Assembly: GCF_026965535.1 (NCBI RefSeq)
Contig: NZ_CP114039.1
Location: 8,973,461-9,037,460, forward strand
From: Corallococcus sp. NCRR
GTDB taxonomy: Bacteria > Myxococcota > Myxococcia > Myxococcales > Myxococcaceae
Direction of reading: 5' to 3'
Length of the DNA: 64,000 bases
The position numbers and the translations under genes are program-made. Positions 31,644 through 40,194 of this stretch are shown here, piece after piece (within the stretch, counting starts at the first letter, position 1; each line of letters begins with the position of its first letter). The notes under the pieces were generated by a model, which was given only the letters and a program-made list of their open reading frames with translations, was not told the DNA's origin and did no database searches.

Positions 31644-32954
31644 TCAGGCGAAGAGGCGCGACAGCACCGCCACCATGCGGGCCACGTCGGACGCGGCGGC
31701 CAGCTCGCGGATGGAGTGCATGGACAGCATGGGGTTGCCCACGTCCACCGTGCGGATGCCCAGCTGCCCCGCGGTGATGGGGCCAATGGTGCTGCCGCAG
31801 CCCAGGTCCGTGCGGGTGACGAAGTGCTGGGGCGTCACGCCCGCCTCCTTGCACAGCGCCGCGAAGTACCCCCACGACTCGCCGTCCGTCGCGTAGGACT
31901 GGTTGACGTTGGTCTTGATGACCGGGCCGCCGCCCAGCTGCGGCTGGTGCTTGGGCTCGTGCATGGACGAATAGTTGGGGTGCACCGCGTGCGCCATGTC
32001 CGCGCTCACCATGAACGAGCGGCGGATGGCGCGGTGGAACGCGTCCGCCCTGCCATCCGAGTGCGCCTGGACGATGCGCTCCAGGAGGTCCTTCAGGAAC
32101 GGCGACGCGGCGCCCTGCGCGCTGCGGCTGCCGCACTCCTCGTGGTCGTAGAGCACCACGCCCACCGTGGCCTCGCGCGGGCCGGTGTCCTTCAAGAGCG
32201 CGGTGAGCCCGGTGTGGCAGCTGGCCAGGTTGTCCAGGCGGGGCGCGTGGAGGAACTCCCCGTGCAGGCCGGAGCGCGTGGACGGCTGCACGTCGTAGAG
32301 GCACAGGTCGTAGCCCAGGAGGTCGTCCGCGGCGGCCTTCACGCCCGAGCGGCCCAGCTCCTCCACCAGCAGCCCCTTCAGCTCCGCAGGACCCGCGCTC
32401 TCCAGGCCCAGCACCGGCACCATGTGCTCCTGGGGGTTCAGCTTCAGGCCGTCCGAGTTGACGCCGCGGTTGAGGTGGATGGCCAGGTTGGGCACGCGCA
32501 GGAGCGGCCGGCGGAAGTCCACCAGGTGGTGCTGGGGGCGGCCGTTGTGCAGCGTCACCACGCGGCCCGCGAGCGACAGGTCGCGGTCCGTCCACGTGTG
32601 CAGGAGCACCCCGCCGTAGATTTCCACGCCCAGCTGCTGGTAGCCGTGGCGGTTGACGGGCGCGTTGGGCTTGAGGCGCAGGTTGGGCGAGTCCGTGTGC
32701 GAGCCCACCAGCCGGAAGCCGGTGGTGTCCACGGGCTTCGTGCCCAGTTGGAAGGCGGCGATGCTCGTGTCGCCGCGGATGACGAAGACCTTGTCGCCGG
32801 GCTTGAGCGACCAGGACTCGCGCTCGTCCAGTTCGCGGAAGCCCGCGGCGGTGAGGCGGCGCGCCGTCTCCCGCACGGCGTGGTACGGCGTGGGCGACGC
32901 GTCGATGTACTGGAGGAGGTCGTTGGCCTGCGTGTCGATGTCAGTCGGGCTCAT
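31644..32954 (-). CDS. apeB: M18 family aminopeptidase
   Basis: The 436-residue cytoplasmic enzyme has the M18 metal-binding residues: SHTDSPNLRL (about 85), DHEECGS (about 270), SADMAHAVHPNY (about 320) and a C-terminal MHSIRE motif. M18 enzymes (ApeB, aspartyl aminopeptidase) are dodecameric dizinc exopeptidases that trim N-terminal residues from peptides. The length is the usual one. ATG 32954 starts with the normal family N-terminus; the 2OG-oxygenase-like gene ends 12 bp upstream, so they may be co-transcribed. Confidence 0.93.
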   Translation of the reverse strand: MSPTDIDTQANDLLQYIDASPTPYHAVRETARRLTAAGFRELDERESWSLKPGDKVFVIRGDTSIAAFQLGTKPVDTTGFRLVGSHTDSPNLRLKPNAPVNRHGYQQLGVEIYGGVLLHTWTDRDLSLAGRVVTLHNGRPQHHLVDFRRPLLRVPNLAIHLNRGVNSDGLKLNPQEHMVPVLGLESAGPAELKGLLVEELGRSGVKAAADDLLGYDLCLYDVQPSTRSGLHGEFLHAPRLDNLASCHTGLTALLKDTGPREATVGVVLYDHEECGSRSAQGAASPFLKDLLERIVQAHSDGRADAFHRAIRRSFMVSADMAHAVHPNYSSMHEPKHQPQLGGGPVIKTNVNQSYATDGESWGYFAALCKEAGVTPQHFVTRTDLGCGSTIGPITAGQLGIRTVDVGNPMLSMHSIRELAAASDVARMVAVLSRLFA

Positions 32955-32966
32955 GGGCCCGGCACG

Positions 32967-33800
32967 CTAACGCCGTCCGGCCCCGGTGCCACGTCCGACT
33001 GTCACCGCCCGGACAGGCGGAGGGGCGCCCGCCGGCAGGACGGTGGAGGAGGGGCGCGTCCCGGGAGGGGCGTCCAGGAAGGTACCCAGGAGCACCCAGC
33101 GGCGCGCCGCGTCCTCCCTGCCCGGCTTCGCGGCGAGCGGCGTCGTGTAGTGCCAGAAGGGCAGCCGGTACACGGTGACGCCGCCCACGGTGCTGACCTT
33201 CGTCAGTTCGGAGAAGTGCCCGTCCTTCGCGTACACGAGGTACTGGTGGTCCACGGCGGGCTGGGTGAGGCTCACGTGCATGTCCACGTAGCCGTCGCGC
33301 GCGTCCGCCTCCTCCGGGTGGTGGTCGTTGTGCGGGCCCGTGTAGTCGCCCGGGCCGTAGCAGAGCACCTGGATGCCCCAGCCCCGCTTGAGCGGCCGGC
33401 CGCTCACCGCCGCCGCGAAGGCCGCGAACGTGTCCGAGCGCAGGAGCGCCTGAAGCCCCACGCCTTCCGCCGCGCGCCACGAGCGCGAGCGCCGGCTCTC
33501 CAGCAGCGCGGTGCGCACGCGGACCGTCTTGGGCAGCGCCTCCGTGTAGTTCTCCACCATGCCGGAGATGGAGTCCTCCGGGATGGGGTCCTCCATGGTG
33601 ACGAGCGTGTCACGCAGCGCGGCGTCCAGGAGGTCGCGGGCCTCGGCCGCCTTCTTCACGTCGATGACGCCCTGCAGCGCGATGAAGGGCCGCGTGGGGT
33701 CCAGGAGCGCTCCGCGGGTCTCGGAGTCTCGGCCTTCGAGAATGCGGCGGCCCTTCGGGGTGAGGAGGTCGGCGAACTGGGTGGGCAGGCGCGGGGACAT
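32967..33800 (-). CDS. putative 2OG-Fe(II) oxygenase-like protein
   Basis: About 277 residues. A likely iron site is H-x-D in GPHNDHH (about 171-177) preceded by CYGPGDYTG, with a distal His in FWHYTTPL. The double-stranded beta-helix-like strands around them (DMHVSLTQ, VTVYRLPFW) fit the 2-oxoglutarate oxygenase fold. The C-terminal 30 residues are Pro/Gly/Arg-rich and disordered. ATG 33800 is used rather than 33812. It is directly upstream of the aminopeptidase gene on the same strand. Substrate is unknown. It is not closely alike to the other oxygenase-like gene at 8250-8888. Confidence 0.55.
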   Translation of the reverse strand: MSPRLPTQFADLLTPKGRRILEGRDSETRGALLDPTRPFIALQGVIDVKKAAEARDLLDAALRDTLVTMEDPIPEDSISGMVENYTEALPKTVRVRTALLESRRSRSWRAAEGVGLQALLRSDTFAAFAAAVSGRPLKRGWGIQVLCYGPGDYTGPHNDHHPEEADARDGYVDMHVSLTQPAVDHQYLVYAKDGHFSELTKVSTVGGVTVYRLPFWHYTTPLAAKPGREDAARRWVLLGTFLDAPPGTRPSSTVLPAGAPPPVRAVTVGRGTGAGRR

Positions 33801-33920
33801 GGCGCGCACCATACCGGGACGGGGGCGGAACGCACGCGCTGGGGAGGGCGTGGCGAGGCAACTCCCCTGCTCTGCCGGCGATAATCCGTTACTCCGACAT
33901 CCAGGGTAGAAGGTGCCTCC

Positions 33921-34628
33921 ATGACGCAGATCCGCAACCGTCCCGCCGCCCCCTCCGTCGCTCCGGCCCGCACGCAGGCGCCGGCCGCGCAGCCCGCCCG
34001 GGCCAACCAGGTCACGGAGGCGTCACGCGCGGAGGTGCTCAACCGCGCGGAGCTGGCGCGCACCCGCGCGACGATGGCGCCGGTGCAGGCGACGCCGGGT
34101 TCGTGGCGCGGCGGCCCCAACACGGAGGTGGGGCGCGCCATCCAGACCATGCGTCAGCGCCTGTCCGACGTGAACATCACCATCAAGGGTGACACGCCGC
34201 AGAGCCTGTTCGACCGGGCCATCCTGGACAACAAGCACGTCACCAACGAGCAGATCCTGGAGATGTCCCGGGTGACGCTGCCCCAACTGGCCACGGACCC
34301 GGCGACGCGCGCGAAGGTGCTGGAGCGCGTGCCCAACGCGCGCGAGCTGCCGGTGCACCACTTCACCGTGGCGATGCTGTCCGCGGTGACGGGCATCGAC
34401 CGGGCGGCGCTGTCGGAGGCCTGTCCGGACCTGGGCCTCACGGGCGCGCCGAACACGCCGCTGCTCTACGCCGCCAGCACCGAGCGCATGCAGCGCTCCA
34501 CCGCCCTGCACGACTTCACGGACTACATGCGCGGCGCGGGCGTGAAGGGCATGAACAAGGCCGTCTGGGGCGTGGAGAACCGCGTCCTGTCCGCCATCGT
34601 CTCCGCGCTGGGTGGCGGGCGGTACTGA
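33921..34628 (+). CDS. hypothetical protein with disordered N-terminus, no signal peptide
   Basis: I do not recognise a family. The 235-residue protein starts MTQIRNRPAAPSVAPARTQA, a Pro/Ala/Arg-rich stretch of about 60 residues, followed by a mainly helical domain (LFDRAILDNKHVTNEQIL, HHFTVAMLSAVTGIDRAAL) and a Gly-rich end. The kind of N-terminus (MT-I-R, then low-complexity, no hydrophobic segment) is similar to that of the M4 protease gene 4.5 kb upstream. It has its own terminator and stands alone between two minus-strand genes. Confidence 0.65.
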   Translation: MTQIRNRPAAPSVAPARTQAPAAQPARANQVTEASRAEVLNRAELARTRATMAPVQATPGSWRGGPNTEVGRAIQTMRQRLSDVNITIKGDTPQSLFDRAILDNKHVTNEQILEMSRVTLPQLATDPATRAKVLERVPNARELPVHHFTVAMLSAVTGIDRAALSEACPDLGLTGAPNTPLLYAASTERMQRSTALHDFTDYMRGAGVKGMNKAVWGVENRVLSAIVSALGGGRY

Positions 34629-34647
34629 CACACCCGTAGCACCCAGG

Positions 34648-34701
34648 AGCCCGCGCGGCGGAGGAGGCATGAAGCCCCTCCCCTCGCGGGCTTCTCTTTT
34701 C
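34648..34701 (+). terminator. terminator after hypothetical gene
   Basis: An imperfect hairpin with outer arms 34648-34655 and 34685-34692 (8 bp perfect, more G/C pairing inside) precedes TCTCTTTT. It lies 20 bp after the stop codon. Confidence 0.6.
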
Positions 34702-34706
34702 AGGCG

Positions 34707-35642
34707 TCAGTCGTCGCCCGCGCCGCCAGCCAGCCGCTGCCTCGCGACCTCCAGCCGCTTCGCGCGCACCTTGGAGGCCAGGTCGAGCAGGCGCCGGTCC
34801 CGCTGCCACCGCTCGCGCATCTCCACGTCCACGCCCTCCCAGGCCACCTCGCAGCGCTCCAGCGCGCGGTGCATCTGCGCGAGCGCTCCGCCCAGCGCCA
34901 CGTGCACGGCCGGGTCGCTGGGGTCCTCCAGCGCGAGCGCGTGGATCATCACCGCGAGGGAGACCAGCTCCTCGCGCAGCGCCACCGGCCAGCCGCAGCG
35001 GCGGGCCACCTTCACCAGCCAGCCCAGCACCGCCAGGTTGACGTGGCAGTCCTCCACCGTGCGGAACGGCTTGAGGTAGCGGGTGTAGCCATCCCCGGGC
35101 AGCACGTCCTCCGGCGCCACCGCCACGCCGCCCAACCGCAGCGCCGCGTGCGGCACCTCCGGCACGAAGCCCAGCGGCGGCAGCGGCTCCACGGTCACCC
35201 CGGACGCATGCGCGTCCAGCCGCACCATGCGCAGGCGGTTGCGCTCCTGGGCGTCCCGGCCCTCGGAGGCGACCACCAGCAGCACCTCCGCGTGCGTGCC
35301 CAGCGTGACGTAGGTCTTCACGCCATCGAGCGTCCAGCCCGCGCCCTTCGGCGTGAGCTTCGTCTCGATGGCGCCCGGGTGCCCGCCGCCGGTCTCCGTG
35401 GCGCAGAGCGCGGCGCGCTTGTCCGCCGGGAGCTGCGGGAAGAGCGAACGCAGCGCGGCCTGATAACCGGAGGAGAACGCGAACCCCATCCGGTCCATCC
35501 GGAAACCGCTGGCGAGCGCCAGGTCCGCGGGCACCGGGAAGCGTGGCAGCACCGCGAGGTGCCGGCGCCACCAGGCCTCCACGGAGTCGAGCGCGGGGAA
35601 GTCAGGGGCCTCGGTGAGCAGGAAGCGCAGGACGTCTTTCAC
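34707..35642 (-). CDS. short acyl-CoA dehydrogenase-like protein
   Basis: The 311-residue protein carries the acyl-CoA dehydrogenase middle domain: CATETGGGHPGAIETKL, GWTLDGVKTYVTLGTHAEVLLVVA and the beta-strand region to VLPGDGYTRYLKPFRTVED. Acyl-CoA dehydrogenases bind FAD and oxidise acyl-CoA. The protein is some 70 residues shorter than usual; the N-terminal helical domain is small and the C-terminal domain ends early, and I could not place the catalytic glutamate. It may be a divergent or non-catalytic member. It is downstream of the SET gene on the same strand, 53 bp apart. Confidence 0.65.
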   Translation of the reverse strand: MKDVLRFLLTEAPDFPALDSVEAWWRRHLAVLPRFPVPADLALASGFRMDRMGFAFSSGYQAALRSLFPQLPADKRAALCATETGGGHPGAIETKLTPKGAGWTLDGVKTYVTLGTHAEVLLVVASEGRDAQERNRLRMVRLDAHASGVTVEPLPPLGFVPEVPHAALRLGGVAVAPEDVLPGDGYTRYLKPFRTVEDCHVNLAVLGWLVKVARRCGWPVALREELVSLAVMIHALALEDPSDPAVHVALGGALAQMHRALERCEVAWEGVDVEMRERWQRDRRLLDLASKVRAKRLEVARQRLAGGAGDD

Positions 35643-35695
35643 GCTTCCAGTCTAATGCCCGGCTCCGGAGCGTGCGCGCTTCCCGTCGCGGGCCC

Positions 35696-36361
35696 TCAGC
35701 TCGCGGCGCGGCGGCCCGGGGACTTCGAGCGCTGGGTGCCCCGCTTCTTCTTCGCGGCGGCCGGCGGCGCGGCCTTCGACTTCTTGGCGGACTTCGCCTT
35801 GGAGGTCGACTTGGCCTTCGACGCGGGCTTGGACTTGGAGGCCGACCTGGCCTTGGACGGGGCCTTCTTGCGGCGCGCGGGGGCCTTCTTCTCCGGGGCG
35901 AGGATGGTGCCTCGGCAGGAGGGGGTGCCACAGCGGCAGACGTAGAGCGACTCGGCCTCCGCGTCCATCTCCGGGCTGCGCTCGTACGCGTAGTCGTACG
36001 TCAGCTCCTCCCCCGGTTCGATGGCGCGCAGCGCGTAGATGTGGATGTGGCCCTTGTCGATGAGCGACTGGCAGTTGGGCTCGCACGAGTGGTTGATGTA
36101 GCGCGACTCGTTGTGGAGGGTCCCCGCGTCCAGCACCGTGTCGTCGTCCAGGTTGAAGAGGAACGTGTGGTGGCGCTCCATGGACTCGTCGTCGTAGCGG
36201 ACGTCCGCCTCGGCCTGGGTGATGCGCTCACCGATGTACTCGATGATGCGCGCTCCCTTGCGGATGCGGCGGGTGGCGAAGGCGCCCGTGCCCTGGATGG
36301 GGGACTGGCGCAGCTCGAAGGGAATCGACGGGGTCGGCTGGAAGGATGAAGAAGTCATCAT
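35696..36361 (-). CDS. SET-domain lysine methyltransferase with histone-H1-like tail
   Basis: The 221-residue protein has a complete SET domain: QGTGAFATRRIRKG (about 23-36), the SAM/active-site motif RYINHSCEPNC (87-97) and ELTYDYAY (119-126). A post-SET cysteine motif C-R-C-G-x-x-x-C follows (142-149). Residues 156-221 form a Lys/Ala/Ser/Pro-rich tail with repeats of the KSKAxSK kind, like eukaryotic histone H1 tails or bacterial DNA-binding tails. It would methylate lysines, perhaps on DNA-bound proteins. The start is one of two adjacent ATGs at 36361/36358. The gene is divergent from the DUF423 gene. Confidence 0.85.
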   Translation of the reverse strand: MMTSSSFQPTPSIPFELRQSPIQGTGAFATRRIRKGARIIEYIGERITQAEADVRYDDESMERHHTFLFNLDDDTVLDAGTLHNESRYINHSCEPNCQSLIDKGHIHIYALRAIEPGEELTYDYAYERSPEMDAEAESLYVCRCGTPSCRGTILAPEKKAPARRKKAPSKARSASKSKPASKAKSTSKAKSAKKSKAAPPAAAKKKRGTQRSKSPGRRAAS

Positions 36362-36463
36362 CGCGAGTAGGGGCGCGGCTGGGGCGGGTGCGTGTTCAAC
36401 CAGGACGCTGCCGTGAAGCGCGGTGTAGCGTGCCGCAGTCAAGCGCGCGAAGAAAGGCACTCG

Positions 36464-36838
36464 ATGATGCGGTGGTGGATCGTGGTGGGCGCGGTGAACG
36501 CTTTCCTGGCCGTGGCGGCGGGCGCCTTCGGGGCGCATGCGCTGAAGGCCCGGCTCGCCCAGGACCTGCAGGTCATCTTCGAAACCGGGGCGCGCTACCA
36601 CATGTACCACGCGCTCGCGCTGGTGGCCGTGGGCCTGCTGGGCACGGTGCGCCCCTCCGCGCTCCTGGAGTCCGCGGGCTGGGCGATGCTCGCGGGCATC
36701 GTCCTGTTCTCCGGCAGCCTGTACGCGCTGGCCCTGTCCGGCGTGCGGGTGCTGGGCGCCATCACGCCGCTGGGCGGCCTGGGCTTCCTCGCGGGCTGGG
36801 CGCTCTTCGCCGTGGCCGCGTGGCGCACCTCACCGTGA
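36464..36838 (+). CDS. DUF423 membrane protein
   Basis: The 124-residue inner-membrane protein has four hydrophobic helices and the family motifs GAFGAHALK (near 20), an F-x-T-G-x-x-Y-x-M-Y-H-A-L-A segment and G-x-x-x-F-S-G-S-L-Y-x-L. It corresponds to the YgdD/YwdK type, of unknown function. The ATG at 36464 has AGAAAGG upstream; the longer frame is unlikely. Confidence 0.88.
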   Translation: MMRWWIVVGAVNAFLAVAAGAFGAHALKARLAQDLQVIFETGARYHMYHALALVAVGLLGTVRPSALLESAGWAMLAGIVLFSGSLYALALSGVRVLGAITPLGGLGFLAGWALFAVAAWRTSP

Positions 36839-36856
36839 AGCAGGGGACAGCCCGCC

Positions 36857-37165
36857 TCACTCCCGCAGCAGGGGCGGCAGCGGATAGATGACGTCCAGGT
36901 CGCGGTGGTTGCGCAGGCCGCAGGCCTCTCGCTGCACGGTGAGGTTCCAGCGCAGCCGCTCCGCTTCCTTCCAGAGCGCGCGGTACGCCGCGTAGCGCTC
37001 CACCCGCGCCACGCCATGCAGGGCACGCAGCTCCTTCTCCGCCTGGGTCACCTGCGCGAGGGCGTCCTCCAGCTTGTCGCCGGAGCGGCGCAGCCCGGAG
37101 GCGCGCTCGCGCTGGAAGTCCACCTCCACGGGCAACAGGGCGTTGATGTTCACCGGACGGGCCAT
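36857..37165 (-). CDS. hypothetical helical protein
   Basis: I do not recognise this 102-residue protein. It is helical and charged (DFQRERASGLRRSGDKLEDALAQ), has no signal or membrane segment and ends VIYPLPPLLRE. The start at ATG 37165 is well supported by GGGAAGG just upstream; the longer upstream frame is antisense to the next gene and unlikely. It is the last gene after the glycosyltransferase-like gene on the same strand. Confidence 0.6.
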   Translation of the reverse strand: MARPVNINALLPVEVDFQRERASGLRRSGDKLEDALAQVTQAEKELRALHGVARVERYAAYRALWKEAERLRWNLTVQREACGLRNHRDLDVIYPLPPLLRE

Positions 37166-37236
37166 GCCTTCCCAATAACCACGAGCCCCCGCCCTCGCAT
37201 TGGCGCTCCGGTCCATGCCCGGCAGGCAACCGGGCT

Positions 37237-38583
37237 TCAGGAAGGCGGTGTCGGAGCGGGTGCGTCCTTCGCCTCCGAAGGCGCCGTGGCGCCAGGGCGT
37301 CCCCACCGCCACGCCTCGCGGGCCCAGGCGAGCCCCGCGAGGAGCACCATCGCATTGCGTGCGAGCAGCAGCAGCGTGAATGAGGGCTGCCAGCCCGTGT
37401 TGTAGGTGCTGCCAGCGAAGAGCCCGCGCGTGATGGCGGCGGCCACCAGCAGCACGGCGGACGGCCACACCGTTCCGGAGAGCAGCGCGAGCGCGGCGGC
37501 CCCGGTGAGCCAGATGAGGTACTGCGGGCTCAGCACCGGGTTGAGGATGACGAAGGCCACGAGCGGCACCAGCGACAGCCGGGCCAGGTCCTCGATGTGC
37601 ACCAGGGGCCTGCGCCAGGCGGCGCGCACGGACACCGCCACGGCCAGCAGCAGGCCCGCGACCCACACCTGGCGGGTGACCGCGCGGACCATTTCGGCGT
37701 CCGCGCCGTGCAGCTCATAGGCGGCGGGGGCGTGGACCCACTGGACGTGGGCGAAGCCCAGGAGGTGCGCGGCCCAGAGCAGGCCCGCGCTGAAGGCCTC
37801 CACCTGGAGGCCCCGCTCGACGTGGAAGGCCGCGAACCGCCACCACGGCCACACGAAGCTCAGGGGCAAGAGCGGCAGCACGCCCGCGATGAGTCCGGTG
37901 AGCAGGGCCCGCGCCGGCTTCGCGCCCCGCCGCCAGCACATGGCCAGGGCCAGCGGCACGAGCACGGCCGGGTACAGCTTGGTGACGGTGCCCACCGCGA
38001 GCGCCGCGCCCGCCCAGCCTTCGCGCCGGCGCATCAGGGCCACCCACGCGGCCAGCGCGAGCGCGGCGGGGATGAGGTCGTAGCGCTTGAGGTAGTGCAC
38101 GCTCTGGAGCCAGCTGACGACGGAGTACGCCGCGAACGGCACCCACGCGCGCCACGCCGTCCCCCACCGGCGCACGCCTTCGGACAGCAGCAGCCATTTG
38201 ACGAACGCGTCGATGAGCGTGAGCTGGAGTCCGAACGCGAGGATGAAGCCGCGCAGGTCGCCGCCCGCCCACGTCGCGGGCACGAACCACAGGAGCGCGT
38301 AGGGCGGGTATTCGAAGCGGAAGTCGCGGTTGGGGACCGCGCCGTCCAGGAACGCGCGGGCCGTCCGGAAGTACAGCGGCAGGTCGCCCTCGCGTGGGGA
38401 GAACGCGTAGAACGCCAGCGGCGACACGGCCACCGCGAGCGCGAGCCAGTGCCTGGGCGTCAGCCGCGAGGGCTCGGACGATGTCGGTGCGGACACGAAG
38501 CGTGACTCTGCCCGCGAGGACCGGGCGCTGTCGCTGGGAAAGGCATTCGTCCCCTTCCCTGCCCTGCGCGCGTCCAGGCGCAT
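37237..38583 (-). CDS. polytopic membrane glycosyltransferase (GT87/DUF2029-like)
   Basis: The protein of up to 448 residues has about ten membrane helices. An acidic motif after the first helix (SPREGDLPLYFRTARAFLDG), PNRDFRFEYPPYALL and a KLYPAVLVPLAL segment are typical of polyprenyl-phosphate-dependent mannosyl/arabinosyltransferases of the GT87 (DUF2029) kind. It would add sugars to envelope lipids or glycans on the outer face of the inner membrane. The start is uncertain: ATG 38583 or GTG 38496, neither with a strong ribosome site. It is divergent from mug. Confidence 0.68.
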   Translation of the reverse strand: MRLDARRAGKGTNAFPSDSARSSRAESRFVSAPTSSEPSRLTPRHWLALAVAVSPLAFYAFSPREGDLPLYFRTARAFLDGAVPNRDFRFEYPPYALLWFVPATWAGGDLRGFILAFGLQLTLIDAFVKWLLLSEGVRRWGTAWRAWVPFAAYSVVSWLQSVHYLKRYDLIPAALALAAWVALMRRREGWAGAALAVGTVTKLYPAVLVPLALAMCWRRGAKPARALLTGLIAGVLPLLPLSFVWPWWRFAAFHVERGLQVEAFSAGLLWAAHLLGFAHVQWVHAPAAYELHGADAEMVRAVTRQVWVAGLLLAVAVSVRAAWRRPLVHIEDLARLSLVPLVAFVILNPVLSPQYLIWLTGAAALALLSGTVWPSAVLLVAAAITRGLFAGSTYNTGWQPSFTLLLLARNAMVLLAGLAWAREAWRWGRPGATAPSEAKDAPAPTPPS

Positions 38584-38637
38584 GGGCGTGCGAGGCGGCA
38601 CCCGACCCGCTAGGTTCCGGCCTGGACTGCCCACTCC

Positions 38638-39192
38638 ATGAAGCTCCACCGCCCCACGAAGGACGAGCTGTTCGCCGCCACCGGCCGCACCATGCCGGAC
38701 CTGCTGGCCCCGGACCTGCGGGTGCTCTTCTGCGGCATCAACCCCAGCCTCTACTCCGCGGTGGTGGGCGTGCACTTCGCGCGGCCGGGCAACCGCTTCT
38801 GGCCGTCGCTGCACGGGGCGGGCTTCACCCCGCGCGTCCTCAAGCCCGCGGAACAGGAGGAGCTGCTGGTCTTGGGCCTGGGCATCACCAACGTGGTGGA
38901 CCGGGCCACGGCGAGCGCGGACCAGCTGGGCGCGGAGGAGTACGCGGAAGGCGCGAAGTCGCTGGCGCGCAAGGTGAAGCGCTACCGGCCGAAGTACCTC
39001 GCGGTGCTGGGGCTGGGCGCGTACCGCACCGCCTTCTCGCGGCCGAAGGCGAGGTTCGGTCCGCAGGAGGAGACGCTGGGCGACACGCGGCTGTGGGTGC
39101 TGCCCAATCCCAGCGGGCTAAACGCCAGCTACCAGCTCCCGGACCTCGCGCGGCTGTACGGCGAGCTGCGCCGCGCGGCCGGGACGCGCTGA
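38638..39192 (+). CDS. mug: G/U mismatch-specific DNA glycosylase
   Basis: The 184-residue enzyme has the Mug/TDG motifs: FCGINPSLYS with catalytic-type Asn35, FARPGNRFWPSLHGAGFTPR, and the C-terminal loop LPNPSGLNASY. It removes uracil and ethenocytosine from mismatches and starts base-excision repair. Size and start are typical. The stop codon directly abuts the stop of the convergent cysQ gene. Confidence 0.92.
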   Translation: MKLHRPTKDELFAATGRTMPDLLAPDLRVLFCGINPSLYSAVVGVHFARPGNRFWPSLHGAGFTPRVLKPAEQEELLVLGLGITNVVDRATASADQLGAEEYAEGAKSLARKVKRYRPKYLAVLGLGAYRTAFSRPKARFGPQEETLGDTRLWVLPNPSGLNASYQLPDLARLYGELRRAAGTR

Positions 39193-40026
39193 CTACTTCA
39201 GCAGGCCGGCCTCGCGGGCCACCTGCGAGGCCACGGGCAGCACCTTGTCGAAGGCGGCGGCGTTGCACGCGAGCAGGCCCCGGCGGTTCTGGAGCTCGGA
39301 GCCGTCGTACAGGTACACGTCGCCCGCCAGGTCCGTGAGCACGCCGCCCGCGGAGCGGATGACGGCCTCCGGCGCGCAGTTGTCCCAGCGGTAGCTCTTG
39401 TCGCTCACGTGCACGTAGAGGTCGCAGTGGGCCTCCGCCAGCAGGCCGCACTTGAGCCCCACCGAACCGGACTCCCGCTCCTTCGTGATGCCCAGCCGCT
39501 GCACCACCGCGTCCGTCGTCTTCGAGCGGTGCGAGCGCGACACGACGAGCCGCAGCTGCGCCGGGTCCGCCACGTCCGACACGCGCAGCGCGCGGCGGCC
39601 CTGGGGGTCCTCGACATATCCCTGCTCGCCGACAATGCCGGAGTACAGGACGTCCCCCACCGCCCGGTAGACGACGCCCAGCGCCGCCCGGCCCTCCACC
39701 GCGAGCCCGATGTGGATGGCGAACTCGCCGTTGCGGTTCACGAACTCCTGCGTGCCGTCGAGCGGATCCACGAACCAGCAGCGGCTGAAGCGCTTCGCGT
39801 CGGAGACATCCTCCTTCTCCTCCGCCACCACGCCGTCCGCCGGGAAGGCCTTGCGCAGCTCGCCCACGATGAAGGCGTTGGCGCGCTCGTCCGCCACCGT
39901 GACGGGCCCGGCGCCTCCGGCCTTGTCCGTGACCGAGAAGTCCGTGGCGTAGACCTGCAGGAGGATGTCACCGGCCTGGCGGGCGATGCGCCGGGCGACT
40001 TCGAGCTCGTGGGCGAGTGCGGACAT
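39193..40026 (-). CDS. cysQ: 3'(2'),5'-bisphosphate nucleotidase, inositol-phosphatase family
   Basis: The 277-residue enzyme has the lithium-sensitive phosphatase motifs: VAEEKED (metal ligands, about 67-73), DPLDGTQEF (about 87-95) and WDNCAPEAV (about 217). The sequence following DGT (FVNRNGEFAIHIGL) is closer to CysQ than to inositol monophosphatase, though Gln replaces the usual Lys after DGT. CysQ recycles 3'-phosphoadenosine 5'-phosphate produced in sulfate activation. ATG 40026 gives the expected N-terminus; the longer upstream frame is not coding. Confidence 0.85.
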   Translation of the reverse strand: MSALAHELEVARRIARQAGDILLQVYATDFSVTDKAGGAGPVTVADERANAFIVGELRKAFPADGVVAEEKEDVSDAKRFSRCWFVDPLDGTQEFVNRNGEFAIHIGLAVEGRAALGVVYRAVGDVLYSGIVGEQGYVEDPQGRRALRVSDVADPAQLRLVVSRSHRSKTTDAVVQRLGITKERESGSVGLKCGLLAEAHCDLYVHVSDKSYRWDNCAPEAVIRSAGGVLTDLAGDVYLYDGSELQNRRGLLACNAAAFDKVLPVASQVAREAGLLK

Positions 40027-40194
40027 GGAGGCCGGTGAGTCTACCGGGGCAGATTGCCCCCGTGGGGAAATCTGCCCCGCCTCGCGGCCCCCTCGCTCCG
40101 GGGTGGAGGCCCTGGCCCGGGGGCTGCACTTCCCAGGCGGATTCGCCTTCCCTGCCCCGGGCAGCGCGGCGGGAGACAAGCAAGGACTCGAACG

